Shown here one piece after another: positions 27,847 to 36,193 of a DNA stretch of 64,000 nucleotides; the stretch's first letter is position 1, and each line of letters starts with the position of its first letter. The DNA is taken from contig NZ_JBLOUI010000004.1 in NCBI RefSeq assembly GCF_047807365.1, positions 26,878 to 90,877 on the forward strand. Reading direction: 5' to 3'. The translations under genes and the position numbers were made by a program. Below the pieces are notes generated by a model. The model did no database searches. It was not told the DNA's origin and worked only from the letters and a program-made list of their open reading frames with translations. Source of the stretch: Peptacetobacter sp900539645 (GTDB lineage: Bacteria; Bacillota; Clostridia; Peptostreptococcales; Peptostreptococcaceae).

Positions 27847-29175
27847 ATGGCAGATATAACCAGAATACCACCTCACAGCGTCGAATCAGAGCAGTCTATT
27901 CTAGGTTCAATCCTGCTTGATAAAGACGCTATAATAACAGTAGCAGAGACAATTACTCCGACAGATTTCTATAAAGATGCGCATAGAATTATCTATGAGA
28001 GTATGATGGCTCTGAACAATAAGAATGAACCTATTGATATGGTAACACTAACGGATGAGCTTAGAAAAAGAGGATATCTAGACGATATAGGTGGTGTAAC
28101 ATACCTTACAAGCTTGTCTACAATAGTTCCTACAACATCAAATGTAAAATACTATGCAGATATAGTAAAAGAAAAATCAGTACTTAGACAGCTTATTAAA
28201 GCATCAAATGACATAATCAACTTAGGATATGGAAGTGGAGAAAGCGCTGAGAATGTACTAGATTTTGCAGAAAAGAAAATATTTGATATTTCTCAGGAAA
28301 GAACAAATGACGATTTTAAACCTATAAACCAAGTTCTTATGGATACATATGATATGATAGAGTCTATATATTCTAACAAGAGCGATGTAATAGGAGTAAC
28401 TACAGGGTTTAAGGACTTAAATAAAAAGATAAATGGACTACAGAGAACAGACTTAATACTAGTGGCAGCAAGACCTGCTATGGGTAAAACAGCATTTGCG
28501 CTTAACTTAGTTCAAAACGCTGCTATAAAAGGAAATGCTTCAGTTGCAGTATTTAGTTTGGAAATGTCTAAGGAGCAGCTTGCTCAGAGAATGATTGCAG
28601 CTCAATCAAATGTAGAGCTTAAGAAAATGAAAACAGGTACATTAAACGATGCGGATTGGCCTAGGATAATAAGTGCTATGGCAGTTATGTCAGATGCAAA
28701 AATATTTATAGACGATACTCCAGGTATAAAGATAAATGAGCTTAGATCTAAATGTAGAAAGCTAAAAATGGAACAGGGACTAGATTTAGTTATGATAGAC
28801 TACCTTCAGCTTATGGAAAGTGATTCTAAGAATGAAAGTAGACAGCAAGAAATATCAAAAATATCTAGATCGCTAAAAATATTAGCAAAAGAACTAGACT
28901 GCCCTGTTGTTGCATTATCTCAGTTATCGAGAGCACCAGAGCAGAGAGCAGATCATAGACCTGTACTTTCAGATTTAAGGGAATCTGGAGCTATAGAACA
29001 GGATGCAGATATAGTAATGTTCCTTTACAGAGATGAATATTATCATTCAGATTCAGAAAAAAAAGACCTAGCCGAAATAATAATTGCTAAAAATAGACAC
29101 GGAGAAACAGGTTCAGTTGAGCTTGTTTGGATGGGTTCTATACAGCGTTTTGGTGATAAAGTTAAAGATTTATAA
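27847..29175 (+). CDS. dnaB: Replicative DNA helicase
   Basis: 442 residues. N-terminal domain (RIPPHSVESEQSILGSILLD), linker helix and RecA-like motor with Walker A ARPAMGKTAFALNL near residue 208 and Walker B LVMIDYLQLM. No intein. The hexamer unwinds DNA at the fork; its likely loader (30780-31766) and a DnaD-type initiator (31794-32888) are encoded nearby. Confidence 0.97.
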   Translation: MADITRIPPHSVESEQSILGSILLDKDAIITVAETITPTDFYKDAHRIIYESMMALNNKNEPIDMVTLTDELRKRGYLDDIGGVTYLTSLSTIVPTTSNVKYYADIVKEKSVLRQLIKASNDIINLGYGSGESAENVLDFAEKKIFDISQERTNDDFKPINQVLMDTYDMIESIYSNKSDVIGVTTGFKDLNKKINGLQRTDLILVAARPAMGKTAFALNLVQNAAIKGNASVAVFSLEMSKEQLAQRMIAAQSNVELKKMKTGTLNDADWPRIISAMAVMSDAKIFIDDTPGIKINELRSKCRKLKMEQGLDLVMIDYLQLMESDSKNESRQQEISKISRSLKILAKELDCPVVALSQLSRAPEQRADHRPVLSDLRESGAIEQDADIVMFLYRDEYYHSDSEKKDLAEIIIAKNRHGETGSVELVWMGSIQRFGDKVKDL

Positions 29176-29181
29176 AGTTTT

Positions 29182-29231
29182 ATATCCACAGAATATAGGT
29201 TCGAAAGCCTTGAATTCTGTGGATATTTTTA
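29182..29231 (+). terminator. Terminator of the yybS-dnaB operon
   Basis: ATATCCACAGAAT pairs with ATTCTGTGGATAT, followed by TTTTTAT. The stem itself contains TATCCACA, a DnaA-box-like word, on both arms. Confidence 0.85.
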
Positions 29232-29278
29232 TATATTTTTTAAAAAGTGTTGAAAAATAAACAAATAAGATATCAACA

Positions 29279-29313
29279 ATATCCACAAGTTAATTGTTGA
29301 TAACTGTTGATAA
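29279..29313 (+). other. Cluster of DnaA-box-like words
   Basis: ATATCCACA (29279-29287) and two tandem TGTTGATAAC repeats (from 29295 and 29305) each differ by one base from a DnaA box, within a very AT-rich stretch. Two further near-matches lie in the preceding terminator stem. Confidence 0.4.
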
Positions 29314-29354
29314 CTTTTTTGCATAAATTTATGCAAAAAAAATTAAAAAAAGTG

Positions 29355-29383
29355 TTGACGAGAAGGCACATTCTAGATATAAT
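29355..29383 (+). promoter_or_regulatory. Promoter of the tRNA cluster
   Basis: TTGACG and TATAAT with a 17-bp spacer, 52 bases upstream of the first tRNA. Confidence 0.85.
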
Positions 29384-29435
29384 ATTACTTGTGGTTGAGG
29401 GGAACACATTAAAAACATTCAAAAATACAGAATGT

Positions 29436-29511
29436 GGTCTATTAGCTCAGTCGGTAGAGCACTTGACTTTTAATCAAGGTGTCCCGCGTTCGAATCGCGG
29501 ATAGATCACCA
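29436..29511 (+). tRNA. tRNA-Lys (anticodon TTT)
   Basis: Acceptor GGTCTAT/ATAGATC, D-arm GCTC...GAGC, anticodon stem CTTGA/TCAAG with loop CTTTTAA, T-loop TTCGAAT. CCA is encoded. Confidence 0.97.
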
Positions 29512-29517
29512 TCTTCT

Positions 29518-29592
29518 GGCCCGTTGGTCAAGCGGTTAAGACACCACCCTTTCACGGTGGTAACAGGAGTTCGATTCTCCTACGGGTCACCA
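29518..29592 (+). tRNA. tRNA-Glu (anticodon TTC)
   Basis: Acceptor GGCCCGT/ACGGGTC, anticodon stem CCACC/GGTGG with loop CTTTCAC, T-loop TTCGATT. CCA encoded. Only 6 bases separate it from tRNA-Lys. Confidence 0.97.
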
Positions 29593-29618
29593 TCTTTTTT
29601 ATTAATAATTTTTAGTGT

Positions 29619-29694
29619 GGGGTTATAGCTCAGCTGGGAGAGCATCTGCCTTACAAGCAGGGGGTCACAGGTTCGAGCCCTGTTAACCCCACCA
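29619..29694 (+). tRNA. tRNA-Val (anticodon TAC)
   Basis: Acceptor GGGGTTA/TAACCCC, anticodon loop CTTACAA, T-loop TTCGAGC. CCA encoded. Confidence 0.97.
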
Positions 29695-29708
29695 TTAAAA
29701 CTGAACAC

Positions 29709-29784
29709 GCTGGTGTGGCTCAATTGGCAGAGCAGCTGACTTGTAATCAGCAGGTTGTAGGTTCGATTCCTATCACCAGCTCCA
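29709..29784 (+). tRNA. tRNA-Thr (anticodon TGT)
   Basis: Acceptor GCTGGTG/CACCAGC, anticodon stem GCTGA/TCAGC with loop CTTGTAA, T-loop TTCGATT. CCA encoded. Last gene of the cluster. Confidence 0.97.
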
Positions 29785-29794
29785 TATATACTTT

Positions 29795-29827
29795 AAATCT
29801 GGATTTTATAAACCGGATTTTTTTTTA
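29795..29827 (+). terminator. Terminator of the tRNA cluster
   Basis: AAATCTGG pairs with CCGGATTT (one G-T pair) and is followed by a run of T. Confidence 0.85.
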
Positions 29828-29904
29828 CTTATTTTTATAATAAAAGTTGTTTCAAAAGATTTATTTTTATTGTAAAAAGTAAATGTAGACTCATTCTATA
29901 AATG

Positions 29905-29939
29905 AAGGACATCGTATTAATGCGGTGTCCTTATTTTTT
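29905..29939 (+). terminator. Second terminator-like hairpin downstream of the tRNAs
   Basis: AAGGACATCG pairs with CGGTGTCCTT, followed by ATTTTTT. No gene lies between this and the preceding terminator, so it is probably a fail-safe terminator. Confidence 0.7.
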
Positions 29940-29980
29940 ATGATATAATATAAAAAAATAAAGGATTGGAGAGTGTAAAA

Positions 29981-30658
29981 ATGAAAGTTACATTTTTAGG
30001 ACATTCAGTTGTATTGATAGAAAATAGAAATTTTAAAGCAATTATAGATCCATTTATAAGTGGAAATGGGCTATGTCCAATAAAAGCTGATGAATTAGAT
30101 GGATTAACTCATATATTCATAACACATGGACATTCAGACCATATGGGAGACTGTATAGAGCTTGCTAAAAAATGTAGAGCTACAGTAATAGCTAACCATG
30201 AGATAGCACACTACTTAACTAAAAAAGAAGTAGAAGTACATTCTATGCATATAGGTGGTAAATTTATATTTGATTTTGGAAGTGTAAAAATGACCCCAGC
30301 ACTTCATGGTTCAGGAATAGAAGACGGAGACGAGATGCTTTACGGTGGAAATCCGTGTGGATTCCTGATAGAAATTGATGGCAAGAAATTATATCATGCT
30401 GGAGATACAGGTCTTACAATGGATATGAGACTTCTTGAAGATGAGCATATAGATTTAGCATTTCTTCCAATAGGTGGTAATTTTACAATGGATGTAAAAG
30501 ATGCAGCAAGAGCTTGTGAATTTATTAAACCTGATAGAGTAGTACCTATGCACTACGATACTTTTGATTTAATAAAAGCAGATCCTAATAAATTTAAAAA
30601 GAGAGCAGAGTATGCAGAAGTAGTTATATTAAATCCCGGAGATGCAGTAGAATTATAA
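29981..30658 (+). CDS. UPF0173-type metal-dependent hydrolase (metallo-beta-lactamase fold)
   Basis: 225 residues. MKVTFLGHSVVLIENRNFKA starts the fold; the metal site is ITHGHSDHMGDC, with later LYHAGDTGLTMDM and VVPMHYDTFDLI. These YtkL-like proteins are predicted hydrolases of unknown substrate. The GGAGAG site sets the start at ATG 29981; a TTG five codons upstream overlaps that site. Confidence 0.9.
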   Translation: MKVTFLGHSVVLIENRNFKAIIDPFISGNGLCPIKADELDGLTHIFITHGHSDHMGDCIELAKKCRATVIANHEIAHYLTKKEVEVHSMHIGGKFIFDFGSVKMTPALHGSGIEDGDEMLYGGNPCGFLIEIDGKKLYHAGDTGLTMDMRLLEDEHIDLAFLPIGGNFTMDVKDAARACEFIKPDRVVPMHYDTFDLIKADPNKFKKRAEYAEVVILNPGDAVEL

Positions 30659-30728
30659 TTTTAGTGAAAATATATTAAAAGTATAAAATTAATATTAATT
30701 TAAATATAAAATTCAAATAAAGATAAAT

Positions 30729-30762
30729 AAAAAGCTGTCGATATTATTGACAGCTTTTTTTG
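30729..30762. terminator. Bidirectional terminator between the hydrolase and helicase-loader genes
   Basis: AAAAAGCTGTC pairs with GACAGCTTTTTT; T-runs in both directions. Confidence 0.85.
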
Positions 30763-30779
30763 AAATATTTCATCAGTAA

Positions 30780-31766
30780 TTATACTTCCCATCTTAAATC
30801 ATGACCTAAAAATTCTAATATTCTAAAGTTACCTACTATTCTAGAGAAAGTCCTCTGAGAATATAACTCAACTATTTTACTAGAGTCCAAATTTGTAGAT
30901 ATGATAATCTTCTTGCCGGCAAGAAGTCTAGTATTTACTATATTAAAAATTTCTCCACTAGAGAATGAGTTGTTTAACTCTGTACCTAAATCGTCGATAA
31001 TCAATAAATCACAGTCGAAAAGATTTTTGTAGTTCTCGTCATTGATTCTAGAATCCTCATCTTTTCTAAATTTATAGTTCTCTAAAATCTCAAGTATTCT
31101 AAATGCAGTCTGATATATAACACTATAGCCTTGGTCTAGTAAAGCTTTGGCGATACAGTTGCACATGTAAGTTTTTCCAAGTCCTGTCGCACCGTGGAAA
31201 AATAGATTTGAGTTATTATCCTGAGCAAACTCGCTTACAAAAGAGTCACAAACAGATAAAATCTTTAGTATATTTTGCTTTGGAGATATATTCTTTCCTT
31301 CAATTATCTCATCAGAGAATATACTCAAATCAAAGTTTTCAAAGTTTTCTTTTTCTAAAACTCTACTTAAATTTGACATTTTATAGGCTTCGTTTATTAT
31401 TGCCTGTTTAAGACAAGTACATTTCTTACCTCCACCTAAAAATCCGGTATCCTTACATTTTGGACAGCTGTACTGCATTTCAAGGTAGTTTTCTGGTATT
31501 CCATTTTCGGCTAAAATCTGTTTTTTTCGATTAACAAGTTCTTCCATTTCACGCTTACATTCATAGACGATTTCTTCTCTTGCCTTAGTGTCTTTTAAAA
31601 CAGCCTTTGTAAGTCTAAGACCAGACATGGAAATTTCATCATCTATTTTCTTTATTTCAGGAAGAGATTCATAAATAGACTGTTTTCTTTTTTCTAGTTT
31701 TTCTTCATTATCATCTCTTTTTCTTTGATATTTTAAGAGAATATCTCTAATTTTTTCCTCTTTCAT
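30780..31766 (-). CDS. Helicase loader, DnaI/DnaC-like AAA+ ATPase
   Basis: 328 residues. The N-terminal part is helical; a zinc motif reads CPKCKDTGFLGGGKKCTC. The AAA+ core has Walker A FHGATGLGKTYMC and Walker B LLIIDDLGTE, then sensor-like IISTNLDSSKI and RTFSRIVGNF. Such proteins load the DnaB helicase onto DNA. It follows the DnaD gene by 27 bp on the same strand, a common Bacillota pair. Confidence 0.92.
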   Translation of the reverse strand: MKEEKIRDILLKYQRKRDDNEEKLEKRKQSIYESLPEIKKIDDEISMSGLRLTKAVLKDTKAREEIVYECKREMEELVNRKKQILAENGIPENYLEMQYSCPKCKDTGFLGGGKKCTCLKQAIINEAYKMSNLSRVLEKENFENFDLSIFSDEIIEGKNISPKQNILKILSVCDSFVSEFAQDNNSNLFFHGATGLGKTYMCNCIAKALLDQGYSVIYQTAFRILEILENYKFRKDEDSRINDENYKNLFDCDLLIIDDLGTELNNSFSSGEIFNIVNTRLLAGKKIIISTNLDSSKIVELYSQRTFSRIVGNFRILEFLGHDLRWEV

Positions 31767-31793
31767 ACAAATTCATCCTTTCTAAAGATAAAG

Positions 31794-32888
31794 CTACTTA
31801 AACTTCTTCTCCTGGCTTTTTCTAATTTTCTCTTCAAGTTGCTCAGGAGTATATTTAGTAACTGTTTCTTCAAAGTTTTTAAATTTATTATAACTTGTAG
31901 GAGCTTTTGATGTAGTTTTAGCATATGAGCGAGTGATCTTTTTGCTATTTTGCTCCTTTTGTTTTTCTAGTTCTTTTTCTTTTTCCTTCCGCTTAAACTC
32001 TTCAACGGCTTTAAGCTCAGCAAGGGTGTGGATTTCTTCATTTGCCCAGTTTTTGACTATTCCATTGACATAAGATATTGAAGGAGTTGATATATTTTTA
32101 CATTTTGAACAAGCTTCTAAAACTAGCTCGATATCAGCATTATAAACATCAAACCAAGTATCCATAGCCTCTTTTTCAGCACGAGTAGGTTCTCTTCTAA
32201 ATCCAAGCTCATTGAAAACAATACGATACATTGAATATCTCTGACTTCTCTCAGCAAAACTGTCCTCAACATCCTTAACTGTATAAAGATTAGAATCGTA
32301 CCAATTTCTAATAATAGCTTCAACATATTTTAATGGTTTAACAGCACCAGTCTGATCTTTTGCGTGCTGATATGCACATATAATCATATCATCACTCATA
32401 TTATACTTATCCATAATTTCCATTATAGATATTTTTTCTGTAGCTTCTAAATATCTACCTATAATTTTGTTTATCTCATTAAACATTTTACGTACTTTAG
32501 GATTTGAATTTCTATCTACTACACCATCTGCACTAGATGAAACAGATTCCTTTGGTTTAGACGTATTTCTTAGATAAAGAGCATCCAAATCCATAAACTC
32601 TACAGAAAAATTAAACTCATCGTCCAAATCTTCAGAGTGTATCTTTATAAGCCCTGCACTTTCCCAAAATTTCCAAGCATTGACTACATCAGAAAGTGGG
32701 ATGTTTAGATTTTGGGCGATTGATGAATTGTCAAAACGTGGATTAGAGTGGATGTCTGTGGCCATTCTATAACCAAGTAAATATACCTTAACAGCTAATC
32801 CATCAGCCATCGGCATAAATATATCGATAAAAACATTGGATATTATAGTTGATCCAAAGTTAGTTGCATTTTCTTCTATAAAAAACAT
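31794..32888 (-). CDS. DnaD-domain replication initiation protein
   Basis: 364 residues. The N-terminal winged-helix region (SSIAQNLNIPLSDVVNAWKFWESAGLI) is followed by two DnaD/DnaB2-type helical repeats, the first with ISIMEIMDKYNMSDDMIICA and the second with DTWFDVYNADIELVLEA, each ending in a YxxxIIxNW-like motif (YVEAIIRNWYDS; YVNGIVKNWANE). A Lys/Glu-rich tail follows. These proteins act in primosome assembly, and the co-transcribed loader supports this. GAGGTGATGTA ribosome site. Confidence 0.9.
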   Translation of the reverse strand: MFFIEENATNFGSTIISNVFIDIFMPMADGLAVKVYLLGYRMATDIHSNPRFDNSSIAQNLNIPLSDVVNAWKFWESAGLIKIHSEDLDDEFNFSVEFMDLDALYLRNTSKPKESVSSSADGVVDRNSNPKVRKMFNEINKIIGRYLEATEKISIMEIMDKYNMSDDMIICAYQHAKDQTGAVKPLKYVEAIIRNWYDSNLYTVKDVEDSFAERSQRYSMYRIVFNELGFRREPTRAEKEAMDTWFDVYNADIELVLEACSKCKNISTPSISYVNGIVKNWANEEIHTLAELKAVEEFKRKEKEKELEKQKEQNSKKITRSYAKTTSKAPTSYNKFKNFEETVTKYTPEQLEEKIRKSQEKKFK

Positions 32889-33009
32889 TACATCACCTCA
32901 AGAATAATTATATCATACAAAAAAGAAACGCATAGAATAATGTTAACTGGAAATAATAAAAAATATTGAAGTTTTACAAACTTAAAATGTAAATAAAAAA
33001 TTATATTTT

Positions 33010-33077
33010 GCAAGTTATACCAACAAAATAGCAAGCTGTACCAAGTGTATTGTTTTTAAAAATATATGGAATATAAT
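33010..33077 (+). promoter_or_regulatory. LytTR-type direct repeat with promoter
   Basis: GCAAGTTATACCAA (33010-33023) and GCAAGCTGTACCAA (33031-33044) match at 12 of 14 positions and start 21 bp apart, the usual spacing of LytTR-regulator sites. TTGTTT (33050-33055) and TATAAT (33072-33077) follow with a 16-bp spacer, so the repeat directly abuts the -35. Confidence 0.65.
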
Positions 33078-33117
33078 GAAATTAAAGAAGGAGATAAATA
33101 CATAGGGGGTGTAGAAA

Positions 33118-33501
33118 ATGAAGGAAAGAAGAAAAATAGATTTATTCGGAGCAATGACAATGTTGGTAATTTCTATGGTTGCATTCTATTTGAAGAATAA
33201 ACTAGGAGTAGAAATGACAGGATTATCTTTACAAAGTTTTGTATACATAGGAATAGGATTATTTATTTTAGGATTAATCTACACAATAATGGAAACAAAG
33301 ATGCAACTTCCTTATTTCTATGGTAAATGCCAAAGTGGTGGTTCTAATGCCAATTCATTTGTAGTCATGGGTATTGGAGCAGGATTTATAGGAAGCAGTA
33401 TAGCAAGTGCAGTTGTTATAACTCTTGTTCTTATAGCTGTAGCTGTAGCGATTAGAATGTTTATGGATAAGAGATACAAAGAAAAGAATGAAATAGAGTA
33501 A
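33118..33501 (+). CDS. Small multi-pass membrane protein
   Basis: 127 residues with three to four hydrophobic segments and a positively charged start (MKERRKIDLFG). No family recognised. Residues from about 58 (ETKMQLPYFYGKCQSGG...) resemble the middle of the protein at 34009-34467, suggesting a related or split module. GGGGGTG ribosome site. It is followed after 26 bp by the NfeD-like gene and lies behind the LytTR-type repeat. Confidence 0.7.
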   Translation: MKERRKIDLFGAMTMLVISMVAFYLKNKLGVEMTGLSLQSFVYIGIGLFILGLIYTIMETKMQLPYFYGKCQSGGSNANSFVVMGIGAGFIGSSIASAVVITLVLIAVAVAIRMFMDKRYKEKNEIE

Positions 33502-33527
33502 AAAATTATATAGTGTGGTGATATATT

Positions 33528-33830
33528 ATGCCAGAATCAGTAGTAGAAATTTTTAGAACGTGTCTAGGATTTTTCTTAGTGGGATTGCCTTTGATTTTAA
33601 TAAGTGTAATACTTCAGGCAATAGTACTCGTACACCTAAAGAAAAAAGCAAAACATTTCATAGGAAAAGAAGGAAAGGCTACAACAGATATTAAGAGAAA
33701 ACGCAATGGATTTGCAGATTTTAATGGCAAGAAAACGAAAGTATACGCAGAAATGGATATACAAGCAGGTGAAATGGTGTATGTATCGGATGTCGAGGGG
33801 AATATTACTAAGGTCAAAAAATTGAAATAA
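33528..33830 (+). CDS. NfeD-like membrane protein (one TM segment plus OB fold)
   Basis: 100 residues. A hydrophobic segment at 12-35 is followed by KKKAKHFIGKEGKATTDIKR and AEMDIQAGEMVYVSDVEGN, which read like the C-terminal OB fold of NfeD proteins (partners of flotillins and membrane proteases). Compared with 34009-34467 it matches at both ends but lacks about 57 central residues. Probably co-transcribed with the preceding gene. Confidence 0.75.
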   Translation: MPESVVEIFRTCLGFFLVGLPLILISVILQAIVLVHLKKKAKHFIGKEGKATTDIKRKRNGFADFNGKKTKVYAEMDIQAGEMVYVSDVEGNITKVKKLK

Positions 33831-33850
33831 AAATGTGTTGTTATATTTTG

Positions 33851-33907
33851 AAAAGTACCTATAGAGTAGATAATTATAAATATGTCTATATCTGTAGGTG
33901 CTTTTTT
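33851..33907 (+). terminator. Terminator after the first NfeD-like gene
   Basis: AAGTACCTATAG pairs with CTGTAGGTGCTT with two G-T pairs over a long loop, then TTTTTT. Confidence 0.65.
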
Positions 33908-34008
33908 GTATGAATTTAAAAGAACTGAGATTAATTTTTTAGAAACATATTAACTATAGTAACTGATGTTATATAATTAAGTTAATAAATGGAGTGAGGT
34001 GAAACACT

Positions 34009-34467
34009 ATGCAGGAATCAATAACGGAAATAATTAGAGTATGCGTAGGTTCTTTTTTAGTAATATATGGATACATTATGTCGATAATAGAGAGGTATTT
34101 AGGGATGCCATTTTTTGGATCAAGATATCAACCAAAAGGAGTAATTAATGGATTTGTTGCTACACTTGCTGGTGCAGTTTTAATGTCTATAACCGTTCAG
34201 AGATTTTTCTTAATAGGCTTACCTTTAATTGTGATAAATGGGCTACTTCAAAAGATAATACACGAGCATTTAAAAAAGAAAGCAAAACACTTTATCGGAA
34301 AAGAGGGAAAAGCTATAACAGATATGAAGAGAAAGTGCAAGGGATTTGTAGATTTCAATGGAGAAAGGGCGAAAGTTTTTCCAGAGGAAGAGGATATACA
34401 AGTAGGTGAAATGGTATATGTATCGGATGTAGATGGAAGTATGATTATGGTTAGAAAATTAAAATAA
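34009..34467 (+). CDS. NfeD-like membrane protein, longer paralogue
   Basis: 152 residues. The start (MQESITEIIRVCVGSFLV) and the C-terminal OB region (HLKKKAKHFIGKEGKAITDM) closely match the 33528 protein. Between them is an extra segment with two more hydrophobic stretches (from IYGYIMSIIERYLGMPFFG) that resembles the second half of the 33118 protein. No partner protease or flotillin is nearby. GGAGTGAGGTG ribosome site. Confidence 0.75.
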   Translation: MQESITEIIRVCVGSFLVIYGYIMSIIERYLGMPFFGSRYQPKGVINGFVATLAGAVLMSITVQRFFLIGLPLIVINGLLQKIIHEHLKKKAKHFIGKEGKAITDMKRKCKGFVDFNGERAKVFPEEEDIQVGEMVYVSDVDGSMIMVRKLK

Positions 34468-34648
34468 AGAATCAATAAAAAAGTTATTATTACAAGTATA
34501 GAAGATTAATAAATAGTAAATAGTATAGTTAGAAAGGTTTTGTTACTATTGTATCTATAGAAATTCTAATACTGGTAATAATTTCATAAATATTGACTTC
34601 TAAACTAATAATATTCTAAAATAAAGGTAAAATAGGAGGTGCATGTAT

Positions 34649-35158
34649 ATGGATAGTATAGTAGATATTGCAAAGTATCTTATAGATAGATATAAAATGG
34701 TATCTAAAGAAGATAATATAATTGACGAAATGAAGCTTCATAAACTACTTTATTTTGCACAGAGAGAGTCTTTTGCTATTAATAATGAGCCTTTATTTTT
34801 AGGAAAATTTGAAGGGTGGAAATATGGTCCTGTTTCTAGGGATGTAAGGACCTATTATAAAGAATTAAAGAGTGGGATATTAATAGAAACTAAAGAAATA
34901 TCTGAGGCTAGTAAATATATAATAAATAATATAGTTGAAGAATATGGGGCTATGGCAGCTTGGAAGTTGAGTGATTTATCACATAAGGAAAAATCATGGC
35001 TTAATTCGAGAGAAGGATTATCTGAAGGAGAAAATGGAGATATAGAATTAAAACTTGAAGATATAAAATTAGATTCTGAAAAAGTAAGACCATATGATTA
35101 TGTGTGGGATATGTACTATGATGAGTTTGAAGACTATGTTGAAGGTGACGAATATTAA
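34649..35158 (+). CDS. Panacea-domain (DUF4065/SocA-like) antitoxin
   Basis: 169 residues. The Panacea pattern is visible: MKLHKLLYFAQRESFAINN, PLFLGKFEGWKYGPVSRDV, then LSHKEKSWLNSREG. Panacea domains neutralise unrelated toxins in many two-gene systems. AGGAGG at 34634-34639 fits the ATG at 34649; an ATG six bases earlier is too close. The stop is two bases before the next gene, a typical toxin-antitoxin layout. Confidence 0.82.
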   Translation: MDSIVDIAKYLIDRYKMVSKEDNIIDEMKLHKLLYFAQRESFAINNEPLFLGKFEGWKYGPVSRDVRTYYKELKSGILIETKEISEASKYIINNIVEEYGAMAAWKLSDLSHKEKSWLNSREGLSEGENGDIELKLEDIKLDSEKVRPYDYVWDMYYDEFEDYVEGDEY

Positions 35159-35160
35159 TA

Positions 35161-35535
35161 ATGATTGGTAAAATATGTACTATATTGTCTCCGTTTTATG
35201 ACAGTAAGAATCAGAAAAAAGCCTTTAAAAAAAGACCTGCGTTAGTTATAGCAGGGCCAAGAAATAATGATTACATAATATTACCAGTATCATCAGTTTC
35301 TAAAAAGGAAAATTTGGATAATGAGTATGATATAAAGATAGATCCAGAAAAATATCCAGATTTGAAACTAAAAAAAGTTTCGTATATAAGAACACATAAA
35401 CAAACTATTGTTCATAGAGCGGAAATATTAGGTACAATAAGTTCGTTAAAAGAAGATTATAAGGACTTATATGAAAAAGTAATAGAAACCTGGTCAGAAT
35501 TTCAGTATGAAGTTCTAAATGAAAGTTTAAAATAA
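35161..35535 (+). CDS. PemK/MazF-like toxin of a Panacea toxin-antitoxin pair
   Basis: 124 residues. It reads like a PemK/MazF beta-barrel: IGKICTILSPFYDSKNQKKA, RPALVIAGPRNNDYIILPVS, and VSYIRTHKQTIVHRAEILG, where family members have catalytic or RNA-contacting residues. RNA cleavage is inferred. Only two bases separate it from the antitoxin gene, and its ribosome site (GAAGGTG, inside the antitoxin gene) is weak and distant, so translation is probably coupled. Confidence 0.72.
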   Translation: MIGKICTILSPFYDSKNQKKAFKKRPALVIAGPRNNDYIILPVSSVSKKENLDNEYDIKIDPEKYPDLKLKKVSYIRTHKQTIVHRAEILGTISSLKEDYKDLYEKVIETWSEFQYEVLNESLK

Positions 35536-35539
35536 AGAA

Positions 35540-35590
35540 GGTGTCATTGTATAGATTTAAAATCTGTATAATGACACCATTTATTTTTTT
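35540..35590. terminator. Bidirectional terminator between toxin and lepB
   Basis: GGTGTCATTGTATAGATTT pairs with an almost exact complement ending TAATGACACC, followed by T-rich sequence; the reverse strand also has T after the stem. Confidence 0.8.
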
Positions 35591-36107
35591 AGAAAGTAGT
35601 TATCTTATTAAAAGGAAATAACCTAATAACAACTTTTCCTAATATATCAGATTTATTTATTGTCCCTAAAGATATTGCTCGGCTATCCTGACTTTCAAGC
35701 CTATTATCTCCCATAACAAAAACTTCATTTTCTGGAACAATAATATCAACTGATCCGTCTGTATATGAATCTTTTATATAGTTTTCATTTAACTTTTTAT
35801 CATTTAAATATACAGAACCATTTTTTATAACAATATGGTCGTTAGGTAATCCAATTACTCTTTTTACAATTTTTTTACTTTTACCATCATCAGATAGATT
35901 GTCAGTTTCAGCAACTATAATATCGCCTTTTGAAGGATATGTAATCTTATAGCCTAGTTTAGAAACTATTAAATAATTTCCATCTTCAAGAGTAGGCAAC
36001 ATAGAACGCCCATCAACAACAACAGGTTGTATAACTACAGATACTAACAAAGCAATTATTATTGCTGTTAAAATAGTTTTAATCCATTCTTTAACTGTAT
36101 TTTTCAT
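35589..36107 (-). CDS. lepB: Signal peptidase I
   Basis: 172 residues with one N-terminal transmembrane helix (10-30). Catalytic serine S35 in VDGRSMLPTLEDGN and lysine K82 in VKRVIGLPND; the MGDNRLESQDSR box is also present. Cleaves signal peptides at the outer membrane face. It lies 86 bp downstream of the Agr-like kinase gene on the same strand. In staphylococci a type I signal peptidase helps to mature the Agr peptide, which makes this linkage notable. Confidence 0.95.
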   Translation of the reverse strand: MKNTVKEWIKTILTAIIIALLVSVVIQPVVVDGRSMLPTLEDGNYLIVSKLGYKITYPSKGDIIVAETDNLSDDGKSKKIVKRVIGLPNDHIVIKNGSVYLNDKKLNENYIKDSYTDGSVDIIVPENEVFVMGDNRLESQDSRAISLGTINKSDILGKVVIRLFPFNKITTF

Positions 36108-36193
36108 AGTTTTTTATTCCTACCTATTAAAAAGTTTATAATTAATTATACAATATATTATAATATTAATATATATTTTTAGGATAATTTATA

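Noticed and set aside
29307..29504. Small ORF running into tRNA-Lys
   Set aside because: It covers the tRNA promoter and the tRNA gene, with no ribosome site.
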